64,000 bases of DNA from Gordonia insulae (GTDB lineage Bacteria; Actinomycetota; Actinomycetes; Mycobacteriales; Mycobacteriaceae), in assembly GCF_003855095.1 (NCBI RefSeq), contig NZ_CP033972.1, positions 4,898,001 through 4,962,000 of the forward strand. Direction: 5' to 3'. A program made the translations under genes and the position numbers. Under the pieces are notes generated by a model. It ran no database searches. It saw nothing but the letters and a program-made list of their open reading frames with translations, and was not told where the DNA came from. Below, in pieces: positions 1 through 7,972 of the stretch; positions within the stretch are counted from its first letter, which is position 1, and every line of letters begins with the position of its first letter.

Positions 1-713
1 CCGACATCCTGGCGAAGGGTCCGTCGACGGCTGCGCAGACACAAGAGCTGTTCTCGTCGATGGACCAGACACTGCCGATGTTGATCGCGAATCTCGGTGT
101 GGCGTCGAAGACATTGGCGGTCTACCACCCGAATCTGCAGCAGATCGTGGTGATCTACCCGCGCCTCATCGCGGCGCTGATCACCGCACTGAACACCGAG
201 AACGGGAACTACGGCGCCAACGTCGATTTCGCGCTGGGTTTCCAGGATCCCGGCACGTGCACGATGGGGTTCCTGCCGTCCAGCCAGTGGCGGTCGCCGG
301 CCATCCAGACGCCGCGCGATCTCCCGCCGGGCATGCTGTGTCGCGTACCGCAGGATTCGAATCTGGCGGTGCGCGGTGCCCGCAACTTCCCGTGCGCCGA
401 GTTCCCGGGGCGTCGTGCACCCACGCCGGAGGAATGCCGGACGGGCTACACGCCCAAGGGGGAGAACGTCCCGTTCCCCAACGGTGTCCCGTTCGGCCTG
501 AAGTTGCCGGGGCAGCCGGCAAGGGGTGAGACCACGCAGGCGACGCCGTCGAGCTACCGGCCCGGGGCCGCCGTCTACGCCACCCCGTACGATCCGAAAA
601 CGGGTGACTACATCGGTCCGGACGGCAAGACCTACAACGCCGGTCTCGGGCAGGATTCACGAGGACAAGGCAGTACATGGCAGAGCTTGATAACCCAGAC
701 GGTGCAGAAGTGA
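1..713 (+). CDS. Mce family protein, C-terminal part (left edge of window)
   Basis: The frame enters from the left edge (read from base 3) and ends at 713, so about 236 C-terminal residues are visible. Mce proteins are exported subunits of lipid or sterol importers of mycolic-acid bacteria. What is seen is the variable C-terminal half: a helical stretch, paired cysteines (around CTMGF, MLCRV, FPCAEF, EECRTG) and the family tail YDPKTGDYIGPDGKTY. The conserved MlaD domain would lie upstream. It overlaps the next gene by 37 bases and is followed by two Mce-associated proteins, which suggests the last gene (MceF type) of an mce operon. Which mce operon is not decidable; the KstR-type box nearby would fit a steroid (mce4-like) system, as inference only. 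Confidence 0.85.
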   Translation, partial: DILAKGPSTAAQTQELFSSMDQTLPMLIANLGVASKTLAVYHPNLQQIVVIYPRLIAALITALNTENGNYGANVDFALGFQDPGTCTMGFLPSSQWRSPAIQTPRDLPPGMLCRVPQDSNLAVRGARNFPCAEFPGRRAPTPEECRTGYTPKGENVPFPNGVPFGLKLPGQPARGETTQATPSSYRPGAAVYATPYDPKTGDYIGPDGKTYNAGLGQDSRGQGSTWQSLITQTVQK

Positions 714-1714
714 CCCCGGGGGAACCCGAGGACACCGCACCAGATACCGGCGCAGACAAGACCAGCGCAGACAAGACCGGCGCAGACAAGACAGGCGCAG
801 ACAAGACCGGCGCAGAGGAACTCGACGCATCCGATCCCGGCTCGGCATCGCAGACCCCGGTTCGTCGCGCCCCGGTGCGCAAGGCGCCCCTCGCACGCGG
901 ACGCAAGCGGTCGACGACGTCGGGCGCGGGCGAGACCGCGGCCCCGGCGCCTGCGGGCGACGCATCGGCCCCGGATGCCTCGACACCCGACAGTTCGACA
1001 CCCGACAGTTCGACACCCGACAGTTCGACACCCGACAGTTCGACACCCGACAGTTCGACACCGCAGACCACCGACGACGACACGTCCGGCGCCACGGTGG
1101 TCGCGGGCGAAGGCCTCAGCTACCGGGAACGCCGCAAGGCGCGGGCCGACTCGGGCCGACCAGACGGTGGCGACCATGTCCCCGGGGCCGACGACTCGAA
1201 GGTCCGTTATCGCGGCAAGAGTTCGGCGGGTGCGAAACGCGTTGCGCTGGCATCGGTCTGCGTCGTCGCGATCATCGCCTGCGTTGCGGTGTCGGTGGTG
1301 TTCGGCCTCGGTATCCATCGCTACGGGGAGAAGAACGACCTGCGCACCGAGTACTCCGACTTCGCGCAGCAGATGATCGTCAACCTCACCACGCTGAATC
1401 CGAAGAACGTCGACGGTGCGCTGAAGACGTTGGAGGACAAGACGAGCGGTCGTGCCCAGCAGCAGATGCAGGACTCGATGAAACAGGCGGTCGGTCTGGT
1501 CAAGGACCAGAACCTGACCACCGAGACCACCATCCTGTCCGACGCGGTCACCAAGGCGGAACCGGACGAGGGCACCGTCATCGTGGTCTACGGGTGGCAG
1601 ATGAAGAGCCCGGATCCCAAGGAGGAGACGATCGTTCAGACGTTCCGGTGGCGGGTGCAGATGACCCGCATCAACGGCGACCTGAAGATGACCAACTTCG
1701 AGTGGGTGACGTAG
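677..1714 (+). CDS. Mce-associated membrane protein, low-complexity N-terminus
   Basis: 345 residues. Residues 1-185 are hydrophilic and low in complexity: four ADKTG units, an Arg/Pro-rich patch and five PDSST units. One transmembrane helix follows (about 192-215, ALASVCVVAIIACVAVSVVF), then a C-terminal extracytoplasmic domain of about 130 residues typical of Mce-associated (Mas/Mam) proteins. These proteins support Mce importers; their exact job is not known from sequence. The ATG lies inside the end of the mce gene, and the TAG stop abuts the next ATG, so the three genes look like one operon. The repeats are probably disordered cytoplasmic sequence and likely to vary between strains. Confidence 0.8.
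   Translation: MAELDNPDGAEVTPGEPEDTAPDTGADKTSADKTGADKTGADKTGAEELDASDPGSASQTPVRRAPVRKAPLARGRKRSTTSGAGETAAPAPAGDASAPDASTPDSSTPDSSTPDSSTPDSSTPDSSTPQTTDDDTSGATVVAGEGLSYRERRKARADSGRPDGGDHVPGADDSKVRYRGKSSAGAKRVALASVCVVAIIACVAVSVVFGLGIHRYGEKNDLRTEYSDFAQQMIVNLTTLNPKNVDGALKTLEDKTSGRAQQQMQDSMKQAVGLVKDQNLTTETTILSDAVTKAEPDEGTVIVVYGWQMKSPDPKEETIVQTFRWRVQMTRINGDLKMTNFEWVT
752..811 (+). repeat. Four tandem 15-bp repeats (GCAGACAAGACCGGC)
   Basis: Four head-to-tail 15-bp units inside the Mce-associated gene encode ADKTS/ADKTG. Units 1 and 3 differ from the others at one base each. The length keeps the reading frame. Confidence 0.9.
981..1055 (+). repeat. Five identical tandem 15-bp repeats (CGACACCCGACAGTT)
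   Basis: Five identical 15-bp units encode PDSST repeats in the same gene. Their identity at base level points to recent slippage or expansion. Confidence 0.93.
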
Positions 1715-2323
1715 ATGAAGATCACCACCGGTCGCGTCGTCGCCGCCTCGCTGGCCGTCCTGCTGGTCGCATCCGCAGCCGTCGCGGTGTTCCTCGGTAT
1801 CCGGTTCTTCGACGACCGGGCCACCGAGGAGGCGCGGAACTCGTCGCTCGAGGCGGCGAGGGGCTACGCCACCACGATGTTCGGCTACAACCCGGACAAC
1901 GTCGTCGAGCACATCGCCGAATCGAGGGCGGTCCTGACCGGCCCCGCGGAGTCGACGTACAACGACCTGGTCACCAAGAGCAACCTCGCCACCGAGGTCC
2001 GCAAGCAGGGTGTGGTGTCCGCGGTGACCATCCAGGACGCCGGCGTCGTGGAGAACACCGCGGACACGTCGAAAGTCCTGATCTTCATGAACCAGTCGGT
2101 GACGCGCGGTGACAAGGAACTCGTGCGTGTCGATCCCAGTCGCCTCACCTTCACGATGGTGAAACAGGGTGACACGTGGATGATCAACGGCATCGACGTC
2201 ATCACCGACGACTCGTTCCGCAGTCGCGTCGAACACTCCGACACGCCGCCGCCCGGGGCCGTGCCGCTACCGACGGCGCCGTCGGCGTCCTCCGCCGCGC
2301 CGTCCGCGCCGCCCACTCCCTGA
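1715..2323 (+). CDS. Mce-associated protein
   Basis: 202 residues; the ATG follows directly on the previous stop. One N-terminal transmembrane helix (about 8-30), then a soluble domain with the Mas/Mam pattern (ATTMFGYNPDNVVEHIAE, later YNDLVTKSNL and NQSVTRGDKE) that also appears in the upstream protein. A Pro/Ala/Ser tail closes it. The protein probably sits at the outer face of the membrane with the Mce complex. This is the last gene of the operon; a strong hairpin follows at 2368-2397. Family is clear; the individual role is not. Confidence 0.8.
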   Translation: MKITTGRVVAASLAVLLVASAAVAVFLGIRFFDDRATEEARNSSLEAARGYATTMFGYNPDNVVEHIAESRAVLTGPAESTYNDLVTKSNLATEVRKQGVVSAVTIQDAGVVENTADTSKVLIFMNQSVTRGDKELVRVDPSRLTFTMVKQGDTWMINGIDVITDDSFRSRVEHSDTPPPGAVPLPTAPSASSAAPSAPPTP

Positions 2324-2367
2324 CCCGGCGGCATCCGCCCGCACTCAACCCGGCTGTCAACGGGATC

Positions 2368-2397
2368 GGGGCCGGTCACCATCTGGTGACCGGCCCC
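2368..2397. terminator. Perfect 13-bp stem-loop between convergent genes
   Basis: GGGGCCGGTCACC, loop ATCT, then its exact complement. It sits between the stops of the convergent Mce-associated and aldehyde dehydrogenase genes, so it could end transcription from both sides. There is no U-tract, as is common in actinobacteria. Confidence 0.75.
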
Positions 2398-2428
2398 TGC
2401 CCTGTGAGAGGTCAGGCCCTGTGCGAGA

Positions 2429-3931
2429 TCAGGATTCGGAGGTGTACCCCATCGGCATGAGGATCGACTTGTGCTCGAGGTACGACTCGAGGCCCTCGCG
2501 GCCGTTCTCGCGACCGATGCCGGAGTTCTTGTAGCCGCCGAACGGTGACGCGGGATCGATGGCGTACCAGTTGATCCCGAGGGTGCCGGTGCGGATCTGC
2601 TTCGCGACCTCGACGCCACGTTCGACGTCGGCGGTCCAGATGGACCCGGCCAGACCGTAATCGGAGTCGTTGGCGATGGCGATGGCGTCGTCGACGGTGT
2701 CATAGGCGATGACGCTGATGACCGGACCGAAGATCTCCTCGCGGGCGATGGTCATGTCGTTGGTGACCCCGGTGAAGATGGTCGGGGTGACGTAGAAGCC
2801 GTCGTCGAGGCCCTCGGGGCGGGTGCCGTCGAGCACCGCGGTGGCGCCCTCCTCCTTGCCCTTCGCGACGTAGCCCTCGACCTTCTGGCGCTGCTTGTCG
2901 GTGATCAGGGGGCCCAGCGTGGTGCCGGGTGCCGTGGGCAGCCCGGGGACGAAGGACTTCGCCGTCTCGACCATGGCGGCGACGATCTCGTCGTGCCGCG
3001 ACTGCGGGACCAACACGCGCGTCTGCGCGACACACGCCTGACCGGCGTTGATGAGCCCGGCCGAGAAGACCAGCATGTGGATGTTCGCCTCGAGATCGAC
3101 GTCGTCGAGGACGATCGCCGCGGACTTGCCACCGAGTTCGAGGGAGCAACGCTTGAGGGTTTCGCCGCAGCGCGCGGCGATCGCGCGACCGGCGGCGGTC
3201 GAACCGGTGAAGGTGATCTTGTCGACGTCGGGATGGTCGACGAGCGCCTGCCCGGCGGCGACCCCACCCGGCACGATCGAGATGACGCCTTCCGGCACGC
3301 CGGCGTCGACGAAGGTCTGCGCGAGCAGGTTCGCGTTGAGCGGTGTCTCGGGAGCCGGCTTGAGCACGATCGAGCAACCGGCGGCCAGTGCGGGCCCGAA
3401 CTTGTTGCACAGCAAGAACAACGGGACGTTCCAGGCGATGATCGCGCCGACGACACCCACCGCCTCGCGGGTCACCAACGTCTCGCCGAACAGCCCCGCG
3501 CGACGCTCCTCCCAGGGGAAGTCGGTGGCCGCGGCGGCGTAGCCCTGGAGGACGCCGGTGCCGGCGAGTTGCTGCAGGGTGGCGACGTCGGTCGGGGTGG
3601 CGCCCATCTCGGCGGACACCAGATTGGTGATGTCGGCGGATCGCTCGTTGATCAGGTCGGCGGCGCGGTTGAGGACCGCGGCACGCTCGGCAGGCGGGGT
3701 GTTGCGCCAGACGCCCGATTCGAACGCGGCGCGGGCGGTCTTCACCGCGGTGTCGACATCCACCTCGTCGGCGAGGGGGACCGAACCCACCCGTTCGCCG
3801 GTTGCCGGTGAGAACACCTCGAGTTTCTCGGTCGAATGCGGGTCGACCCACCGCCCGCCGATGAACAGCTGCGGTTGGTCACCGGCGCCGACGAGGTCGG
3901 CTGCCGGACGGGACTCGACGGTCTCGGTCAT
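2429..3931 (-). CDS. NAD(P)-dependent aldehyde dehydrogenase, KstR-type control
   Basis: 500 residues, full length for the ALDH superfamily, oxidising an aldehyde to an acid. Seen: AWNVP (Asn168), KPAPETP (Lys191), the glycine-rich FTGSTAAG, the general base in LELGGKS (Glu265) and the nucleophile in GQACVAQTR (Cys300). The start chosen is the ATG at 3931, preceded by AGGAG at good spacing; an upstream in-frame ATG at 3970 lacks a ribosome site. A perfect KstR-type operator lies 46 bases upstream. KstR represses steroid breakdown genes in mycolic-acid bacteria, and an M. tuberculosis aldehyde dehydrogenase (Rv0223c, recalled) is in that regulon. A role in sterol side-chain or ring-product oxidation is therefore likely, but the substrate is inferred. 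Confidence 0.88.
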   Translation of the reverse strand: MTETVESRPAADLVGAGDQPQLFIGGRWVDPHSTEKLEVFSPATGERVGSVPLADEVDVDTAVKTARAAFESGVWRNTPPAERAAVLNRAADLINERSADITNLVSAEMGATPTDVATLQQLAGTGVLQGYAAAATDFPWEERRAGLFGETLVTREAVGVVGAIIAWNVPLFLLCNKFGPALAAGCSIVLKPAPETPLNANLLAQTFVDAGVPEGVISIVPGGVAAGQALVDHPDVDKITFTGSTAAGRAIAARCGETLKRCSLELGGKSAAIVLDDVDLEANIHMLVFSAGLINAGQACVAQTRVLVPQSRHDEIVAAMVETAKSFVPGLPTAPGTTLGPLITDKQRQKVEGYVAKGKEEGATAVLDGTRPEGLDDGFYVTPTIFTGVTNDMTIAREEIFGPVISVIAYDTVDDAIAIANDSDYGLAGSIWTADVERGVEVAKQIRTGTLGINWYAIDPASPFGGYKNSGIGRENGREGLESYLEHKSILMPMGYTSES

Positions 3932-3977
3932 GAATTGTGCTCCTGAGTGGTGGTGTGAACTACTCCACACCCGATAC

Positions 3978-3991
3978 TAGAACACGTTCTA
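3978..3991. promoter_or_regulatory. KstR-type operator
   Basis: TAGAACACGTTCTA fits the published KstR consensus TnnAACnnGTTnnA at every fixed base. It lies upstream of the aldehyde dehydrogenase. The gene on its other side ends towards it, so only the dehydrogenase can be controlled. Confidence 0.8.
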
Positions 3992-4031
3992 ACTTTTCTG
4001 CCAGGGGTGGTCTCCGAGTGGTCGGGTGGGG

Positions 4032-4649
4032 TCACCGACCGAAGCGGATCATCGCGGTCAGGCCCTCGACGACGTCGTCGAGCACGGCGATCTGATCGGC
4101 CACCGTGTCGCATTCGAGCAGTCGCTGGCGATCTGCCGGGCCGACAGGCAACCGGGTGGCCCACTCGAAGACGCCGTGTACGACGAGATCGGCGACGTCG
4201 AAATCCGGGAGATCGACCGGCACCGCCTCCGGACGGGTGAGCGCGACCTCGTCGACGAACGCCCGCAACGCCGACCCCAACTCGACGAGCCGAGGGGAGT
4301 CCTCGGCGCGCATCGCCGGTTCGGGCAGCACCTCGACGACGGCCTGTGGGTACGGGTCATCGGGCAGCCACTCGGTGACCCGGAACCGATCGGTGCCGGT
4401 ACAGGTCAGCGTCGCGCGCCCGTCCGGCTGTTGGAGCAGGTTCTCGATGCGCGCGAACGTGCCGACGTCGTGCCGGACCTCCCCGCCCCCGACCTCACTC
4501 CCACGCGCGATCAAGACGACGCCAAATCGGCCCGCTCGCGACGTCCCGAGGCAGTCGGTGAGCATCTGCCGGTAGCGCGGCTCGAAGATGCGCAACGGCA
4601 GCGGCTCACCCGGCAACAGGGCGGTGCCCAGCGGGAACATCGGTGTCAC
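4032..4649 (-). CDS. LON peptidase substrate-binding (N-terminal) domain protein
   Basis: 205 residues. The opening MFPLGTALLPGEPLPLRIFEPRYRQM is the hallmark of the Lon N-terminal domain, here without the ATPase or protease parts. Such stand-alone proteins are common in actinobacteria; the role (substrate recognition or protein quality control) is not established. The GTG start at 4649 is used; the ATG at 4640 is an alternative and neither has a clear ribosome site. It lies 23 bases downstream of the mhuD stop on the same strand, so both may be one transcript. Confidence 0.8.
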   Translation of the reverse strand: MTPMFPLGTALLPGEPLPLRIFEPRYRQMLTDCLGTSRAGRFGVVLIARGSEVGGGEVRHDVGTFARIENLLQQPDGRATLTCTGTDRFRVTEWLPDDPYPQAVVEVLPEPAMRAEDSPRLVELGSALRAFVDEVALTRPEAVPVDLPDFDVADLVVHGVFEWATRLPVGPADRQRLLECDTVADQIAVLDDVVEGLTAMIRFGR

Positions 4650-4672
4650 CGCCGGGTCGGACGGTGTTGCGG

Positions 4673-4981
4673 TCAGGTGCTGGGCCTGGCGTCGAGCACG
4701 ACCTCGAACTCGAGCAGGTCGGCACCGCTGGCCACCGGCTTGGCGCGCTCACCCGAATGGGCTTCCCGCGCCGGGCCGGACACCCACGCCTGGAAGTCCT
4801 CTTCGGTCTCCCACTGCGTCACCACGAAGTACCGGTCGTCGCCCTTGACGGGACGGAGCAACTGGAATCCGAGGAACCCCTTGGAGCCGTCCACCGAGTG
4901 GGCGCGATTCGCGAAGCGCTTCTCGAGTTCTGGTCCGGCACCCTCGGGTACCGAGATCGCATTGATCTTCACAACTGCCAT
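4673..4981 (-). CDS. mhuD: Heme-degrading monooxygenase MhuD
   Basis: 102 residues, near identical in pattern to mycobacterial MhuD (ABM fold). It keeps the residues known for that enzyme: Asn7 (VKINAI), Trp66 (FQAWV) and the heme ligand His75 (REAHSG), plus the signature GFLGFQLLRPVKG. MhuD homodimers bind two stacked hemes and open the ring to mycobilins, releasing iron without CO. The gene lies on the opposite strand to the DUF427 gene and hydrolase that follow. No IdeR box was recognised upstream. Confidence 0.95.
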   Translation of the reverse strand: MAVVKINAISVPEGAGPELEKRFANRAHSVDGSKGFLGFQLLRPVKGDDRYFVVTQWETEEDFQAWVSGPAREAHSGERAKPVASGADLLEFEVVLDARPST

Positions 4982-5057
4982 GAAGCCACCCTACTGGGCG
5001 GGCAGGTGGTGGCATGGTGGAGTCACAGAAGCAGGTACGCACAGTGGAGGTGGCGAC

Positions 5058-5432
5058 ATGTCCCGCGAGAGACTGGAACCCGGGCCGGATCATCCGATCA
5101 CCGTGACACCGACCCAAGGGCGAGTCGTCGTCCGGGTCGGGGACCTCGTCGTCGCCGACACCGACGGCGCGCTCACCCTGCGTGAGGCGAGTTATCCGCC
5201 GGTCCAGTACGTTCCCCTCGACGCCGTGGACCGGTCGCTGTTGCGGGACAGTTCGACCACCACCTACTGCCCGTACAAGGGCGACTGCAATTACTACGAC
5301 CTGGTCGTCGGTGACGACGTACTCACCGACGCCGTGTGGACGTATCGCACCGCGTACGACGCCGTCGCCGACATCTCCGATCACGTCGCGTTCTATCCCG
5401 GCCGCGTGGCGGTCGACGTGGCACCGGCCTGA
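5058..5432 (+). CDS. DUF427 family protein
   Basis: 124 residues. The family motif TYCPYKGDCNYYDL and the tail DHVAFYPGRVAVD are plain. These are small beta-rich cytoplasmic proteins without a proven reaction. The ATG at 5058 follows a clear GGAGG (5045-5049); the frame stays open far upstream but only as a shadow of the gene on the other strand. It is transcribed away from mhuD and lies 30 bases before the hydrolase gene. Confidence 0.85.
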   Translation: MSRERLEPGPDHPITVTPTQGRVVVRVGDLVVADTDGALTLREASYPPVQYVPLDAVDRSLLRDSSTTTYCPYKGDCNYYDLVVGDDVLTDAVWTYRTAYDAVADISDHVAFYPGRVAVDVAPA

Positions 5433-5449
5433 ACCGGGAATCGTTGCCA

Positions 5450-5455
5450 TACCCT
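5450..5455 (+). promoter_or_regulatory. Leaderless -10 element of the 5463 hydrolase
   Basis: TACCCT, then 7 bases, then the GTG start. This is the actinobacterial leaderless arrangement. Confidence 0.55.
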
Positions 5456-5462
5456 GTAGTCC

Positions 5463-6317
5463 GTGACCGCCATGCCCGCCGTATCGAGCGATGAGCCCGG
5501 CGCCGGCGGGTACGGCGATTCCGTGCCGGAGATCGGGCTGCGCGACCACGGCGGACCGACCGACGCCGACGGTCAGCCGATCCGCGGGGTCGGCCCGATC
5601 GTGCTGCTGCACGGCCTGATGGGTCGCGGGCGCACGTGGCGTCGGCAGATCCCGTGGCTGCGACGACATGGTCGCGTGTTCACCCTCGACGCGGCCTTCC
5701 ACACCGGTGCCGACGTCTCCGCACCCGAGGACCCGTCGGAGCTCGGCACCGAGCGATTCGTCACCGACCTCGCCGAGGTCCTCACCTGGATCGACCAGGG
5801 ACCCGCCGTCCTGATCGGCCATTCGATGGGTGGCCTGCACGCCTGGTGCGCCGCGTCGGCCTACCCGGAGATGGTCTCGGCGTTGGTGATCGAGGACATG
5901 GCGCCCGACTTCCGCGGGCAGACCACACGCACCTGGACGCCCTGGTTCGAGAGCTGGCCGGAGCGGTTCGACTCGATGACCCACGCCCAGGAGATGTTCG
6001 GCGAGGTGGCGGGCCGCTACTTCTACGAGGCATTCGACGACGGCCGTCTCCACGGCAGGCTGCCGATCTGGGCCGAGATCGCCGAGGAATGGGGCGCGCG
6101 GGACTTCTGGTCGGAATGGAAAGCCGTGCGGGTGCCGTCGTTGGTCGTCGAAGCCGAGTACTCGGTGACCCCGCCCGGCCAGATGCGCACCATGTGCTCG
6201 GTCAACGGCCGTGCGCAGTACCTGCGGGTCCCGGCCGCCGGACACCTCGTACATGACGACGCCCCCGACGTCTTCCGGGGTGCCGTAGAGGCGTTCCTGT
6301 CGAGCCTGTCCGTCTGA
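5463..6317 (+). CDS. Alpha/beta-fold hydrolase
   Basis: 284 residues. Seen: oxyanion motif LLHGLMGRG, nucleophile elbow GHSMGG (serine near residue 122) and a late His in AAGHLVHDDAP, which gives a full Ser-Asp-His set. It matches in place and type the hydrolase beside mutY in M. tuberculosis (Rv3591c, recalled). Substrate unknown. The GTG at 5463 is chosen because it sits 7 bases after TACCCT; the ATG at 5472 is possible. It runs head-on into mutY, with only 4 bases between the stops. Confidence 0.85.
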   Translation: MTAMPAVSSDEPGAGGYGDSVPEIGLRDHGGPTDADGQPIRGVGPIVLLHGLMGRGRTWRRQIPWLRRHGRVFTLDAAFHTGADVSAPEDPSELGTERFVTDLAEVLTWIDQGPAVLIGHSMGGLHAWCAASAYPEMVSALVIEDMAPDFRGQTTRTWTPWFESWPERFDSMTHAQEMFGEVAGRYFYEAFDDGRLHGRLPIWAEIAEEWGARDFWSEWKAVRVPSLVVEAEYSVTPPGQMRTMCSVNGRAQYLRVPAAGHLVHDDAPDVFRGAVEAFLSSLSV

Positions 6318-6321
6318 ACCG

Positions 6322-7218
6322 TCAGTTCGCCTCGCCCGCAAGACAATACCGACCGTCGAGGGTGAGTTCGACGAGACCGTCGACGAGAAGGGAGTCCAGT
6401 GCACGGTCGCGCTGGGCCGGATCGGTGGTCCACACCGTGTCCAGTCGTCTGCGTGCGACGGGATGATCGGTGCCCCGCAGGACGTCGAGCAACAGTCCGC
6501 GCACCTGCCGGTCGGTGCCGGCGAACTTCTGCACCTTGCGTTTCGGGCCGGTGTGGGCGGGTCGTCCGAGCCCAACCCATCGGCAGTCGGTGAGTGGGCA
6601 GTCATCGCACCGGGGGTTGCGTGCCGTGCACACCAGGGCGCCGAGTTCCATCAGGGCGGCGGAGAACCGCGGCGCACGGTCGGCGAGGGTGCCGTCGGCG
6701 GCGCGGGGGAGGAGCGCGGAGGCGTCATCGAGGTCGGTGCGCGACGGATTGCCCGGCTGTTCGCGACCGTGCACGGCCCGGGCGATCACCCGCCGGACGT
6801 TGGTGTCCACCACCGGAACCGATTGGCCGTAGGCGAAACAGGCGACCGCGCGAGCGGTGTAGTCACCGATGCCGGGCAGGGTGAGCATCACCGCCACGTC
6901 CTCGGGGACGCGGTCGTCGTGGTGTTCGGCGAGTACGGTCGCGCATTCGTGCAGTCGCAGTGCGCGCCGCGGATACCCCAGCTTCCCCCATGCGCGCAGG
7001 ACCTCACCGGGGGAGGCGGCGGCCATCGCCGACGGCACCGGCCACCGGTGCACCCAGTCCGACCACGGTGCGACGACCCGGGACACCGGGGTCTGCTGCA
7101 GCATGATCTCGCTGATCAGGATCTGCCAGCCGGACAGGCCGGGGGCACGCCAGGGGAGGTCGCGCTCGTGGAGGTCGAACCAGCCGAGCAGAACGCCCGG
7201 TGGCACACTAGTCGGCAT
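6322..7218 (-). CDS. mutY: A/G-specific adenine DNA glycosylase MutY
   Basis: 298 residues. MutY removes adenine paired with 8-oxoguanine. Seen: catalytic Glu37 (SEIMLQQTPVSRV), the helix-hairpin-helix LPGIGDYTARAV, Asp138 in PVVDTNVRRV, and the cluster-binding C-X6-C-X2-C-X4-C (CTARNPRCDDCPLTDC). In E. coli MutY the last spacing is X5, so the loop here is one residue shorter. The C-terminal MutT-like recognition region is short, as in actinobacteria. Its ATG (7218) overlaps the ATG of the divergent canB by two bases in a single CATG. A GTG at 7206 is an alternative start that would still include all conserved residues. Confidence 0.95.
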   Translation of the reverse strand: MPTSVPPGVLLGWFDLHERDLPWRAPGLSGWQILISEIMLQQTPVSRVVAPWSDWVHRWPVPSAMAAASPGEVLRAWGKLGYPRRALRLHECATVLAEHHDDRVPEDVAVMLTLPGIGDYTARAVACFAYGQSVPVVDTNVRRVIARAVHGREQPGNPSRTDLDDASALLPRAADGTLADRAPRFSAALMELGALVCTARNPRCDDCPLTDCRWVGLGRPAHTGPKRKVQKFAGTDRQVRGLLLDVLRGTDHPVARRRLDTVWTTDPAQRDRALDSLLVDGLVELTLDGRYCLAGEAN

Positions 7219-7852
7219 GAGCCAAGTGACGCCGACTGAGGCCTGGAAGATCCTGCAGGAAGGTAACGATCGGTTCGTTGCCGGTGAGTCTCAACATCCC
7301 AAACAGGGTAGCGAGGATCGGGAACGACTGGCATCGGGACAGCATCCGCACGTGGTGCTGTTCGGCTGCTCCGATTCACGTCTCGCGGCGGAGATCATCT
7401 TCGATCAGGGACTCGGCGACATGTTCGTGGTCCGCACGGCCGGCCAGGTCATCGACTCGGCCGTCCTCGGCTCCCTGGAGTTTGCCGCCGAGGTGCTCGA
7501 GGTGCCGTTGATCGCGGTTCTCGGCCACGACAGCTGCGGGGCGGTCAAGGCCACCCTCAACGCCCTGGACAACCTGCAGATCCCCGGCGGCTACATCCGT
7601 GACGTCGTGGAGAAGGTGAGCCCGAGCATCCTGGCCGGCCGAAGCGAGGGCCTCACCCGGGTCGACGAGTTCGAGGCGCGGCACGTCCTCGAGACCGGCA
7701 AGCAATTGATGGAACGCAGCCGGATCATCGCCGACCGGGTCGCCGATGGCCGTCTCGCGATCGTCGGACTGACGTATCAGCTCGGCGAGGGCCGGGCACA
7801 GGTTCGCGGCGTGATCGGTCAGCTCGACGGTATCGAGACCGTCGGCGCGTGA
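7217..7852 (+). CDS. canB: Beta-class carbonic anhydrase
   Basis: 211 residues. Interconverts CO2 and bicarbonate with a zinc held by Cys51 (CSDSR), His104 and Cys107 (GHDSCGA); Asp53 and Arg55 form the regulatory dyad. The positions equal those of M. tuberculosis Rv3588c as recalled, including its place beside mutY. The ATG at 7217 is 7 bases after CACACT, a near-consensus leaderless -10. Bicarbonate would feed the carboxylases that mycolic-acid bacteria use heavily. Confidence 0.95.
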   Translation: MSQVTPTEAWKILQEGNDRFVAGESQHPKQGSEDRERLASGQHPHVVLFGCSDSRLAAEIIFDQGLGDMFVVRTAGQVIDSAVLGSLEFAAEVLEVPLIAVLGHDSCGAVKATLNALDNLQIPGGYIRDVVEKVSPSILAGRSEGLTRVDEFEARHVLETGKQLMERSRIIADRVADGRLAIVGLTYQLGEGRAQVRGVIGQLDGIETVGA

Positions 7853-7959
7853 CGCGTCCCGGCCCCCGAGGCTGAACCCCGACTTTAGACTTTTCGCCGG
7901 TCAGGGCCTGTTTGTGCGACACGCCGAGCAGGGTCGGACGGCGCTTTGTACTCGGCCGT

Positions 7960-7965
7960 TAGCGT
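7960..7965 (+). promoter_or_regulatory. Leaderless -10 element of the 7973 gene
   Basis: TAGCGT, 7 bases, then GTG at 7973. Confidence 0.55.
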
Positions 7966-7972
7966 TGGTCCC

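Noticed and set aside
632..2236. A long minus-strand frame with VGCRTVG repeats
   Set aside because: It is the antisense shadow of the tandem repeats and coding bias of the two Mce-associated genes; no family pattern or ribosome site.
2700..3851. Arg-rich frames overlapping the aldehyde dehydrogenase
   Set aside because: Typical high-GC shadow frames; the dehydrogenase has every family motif.
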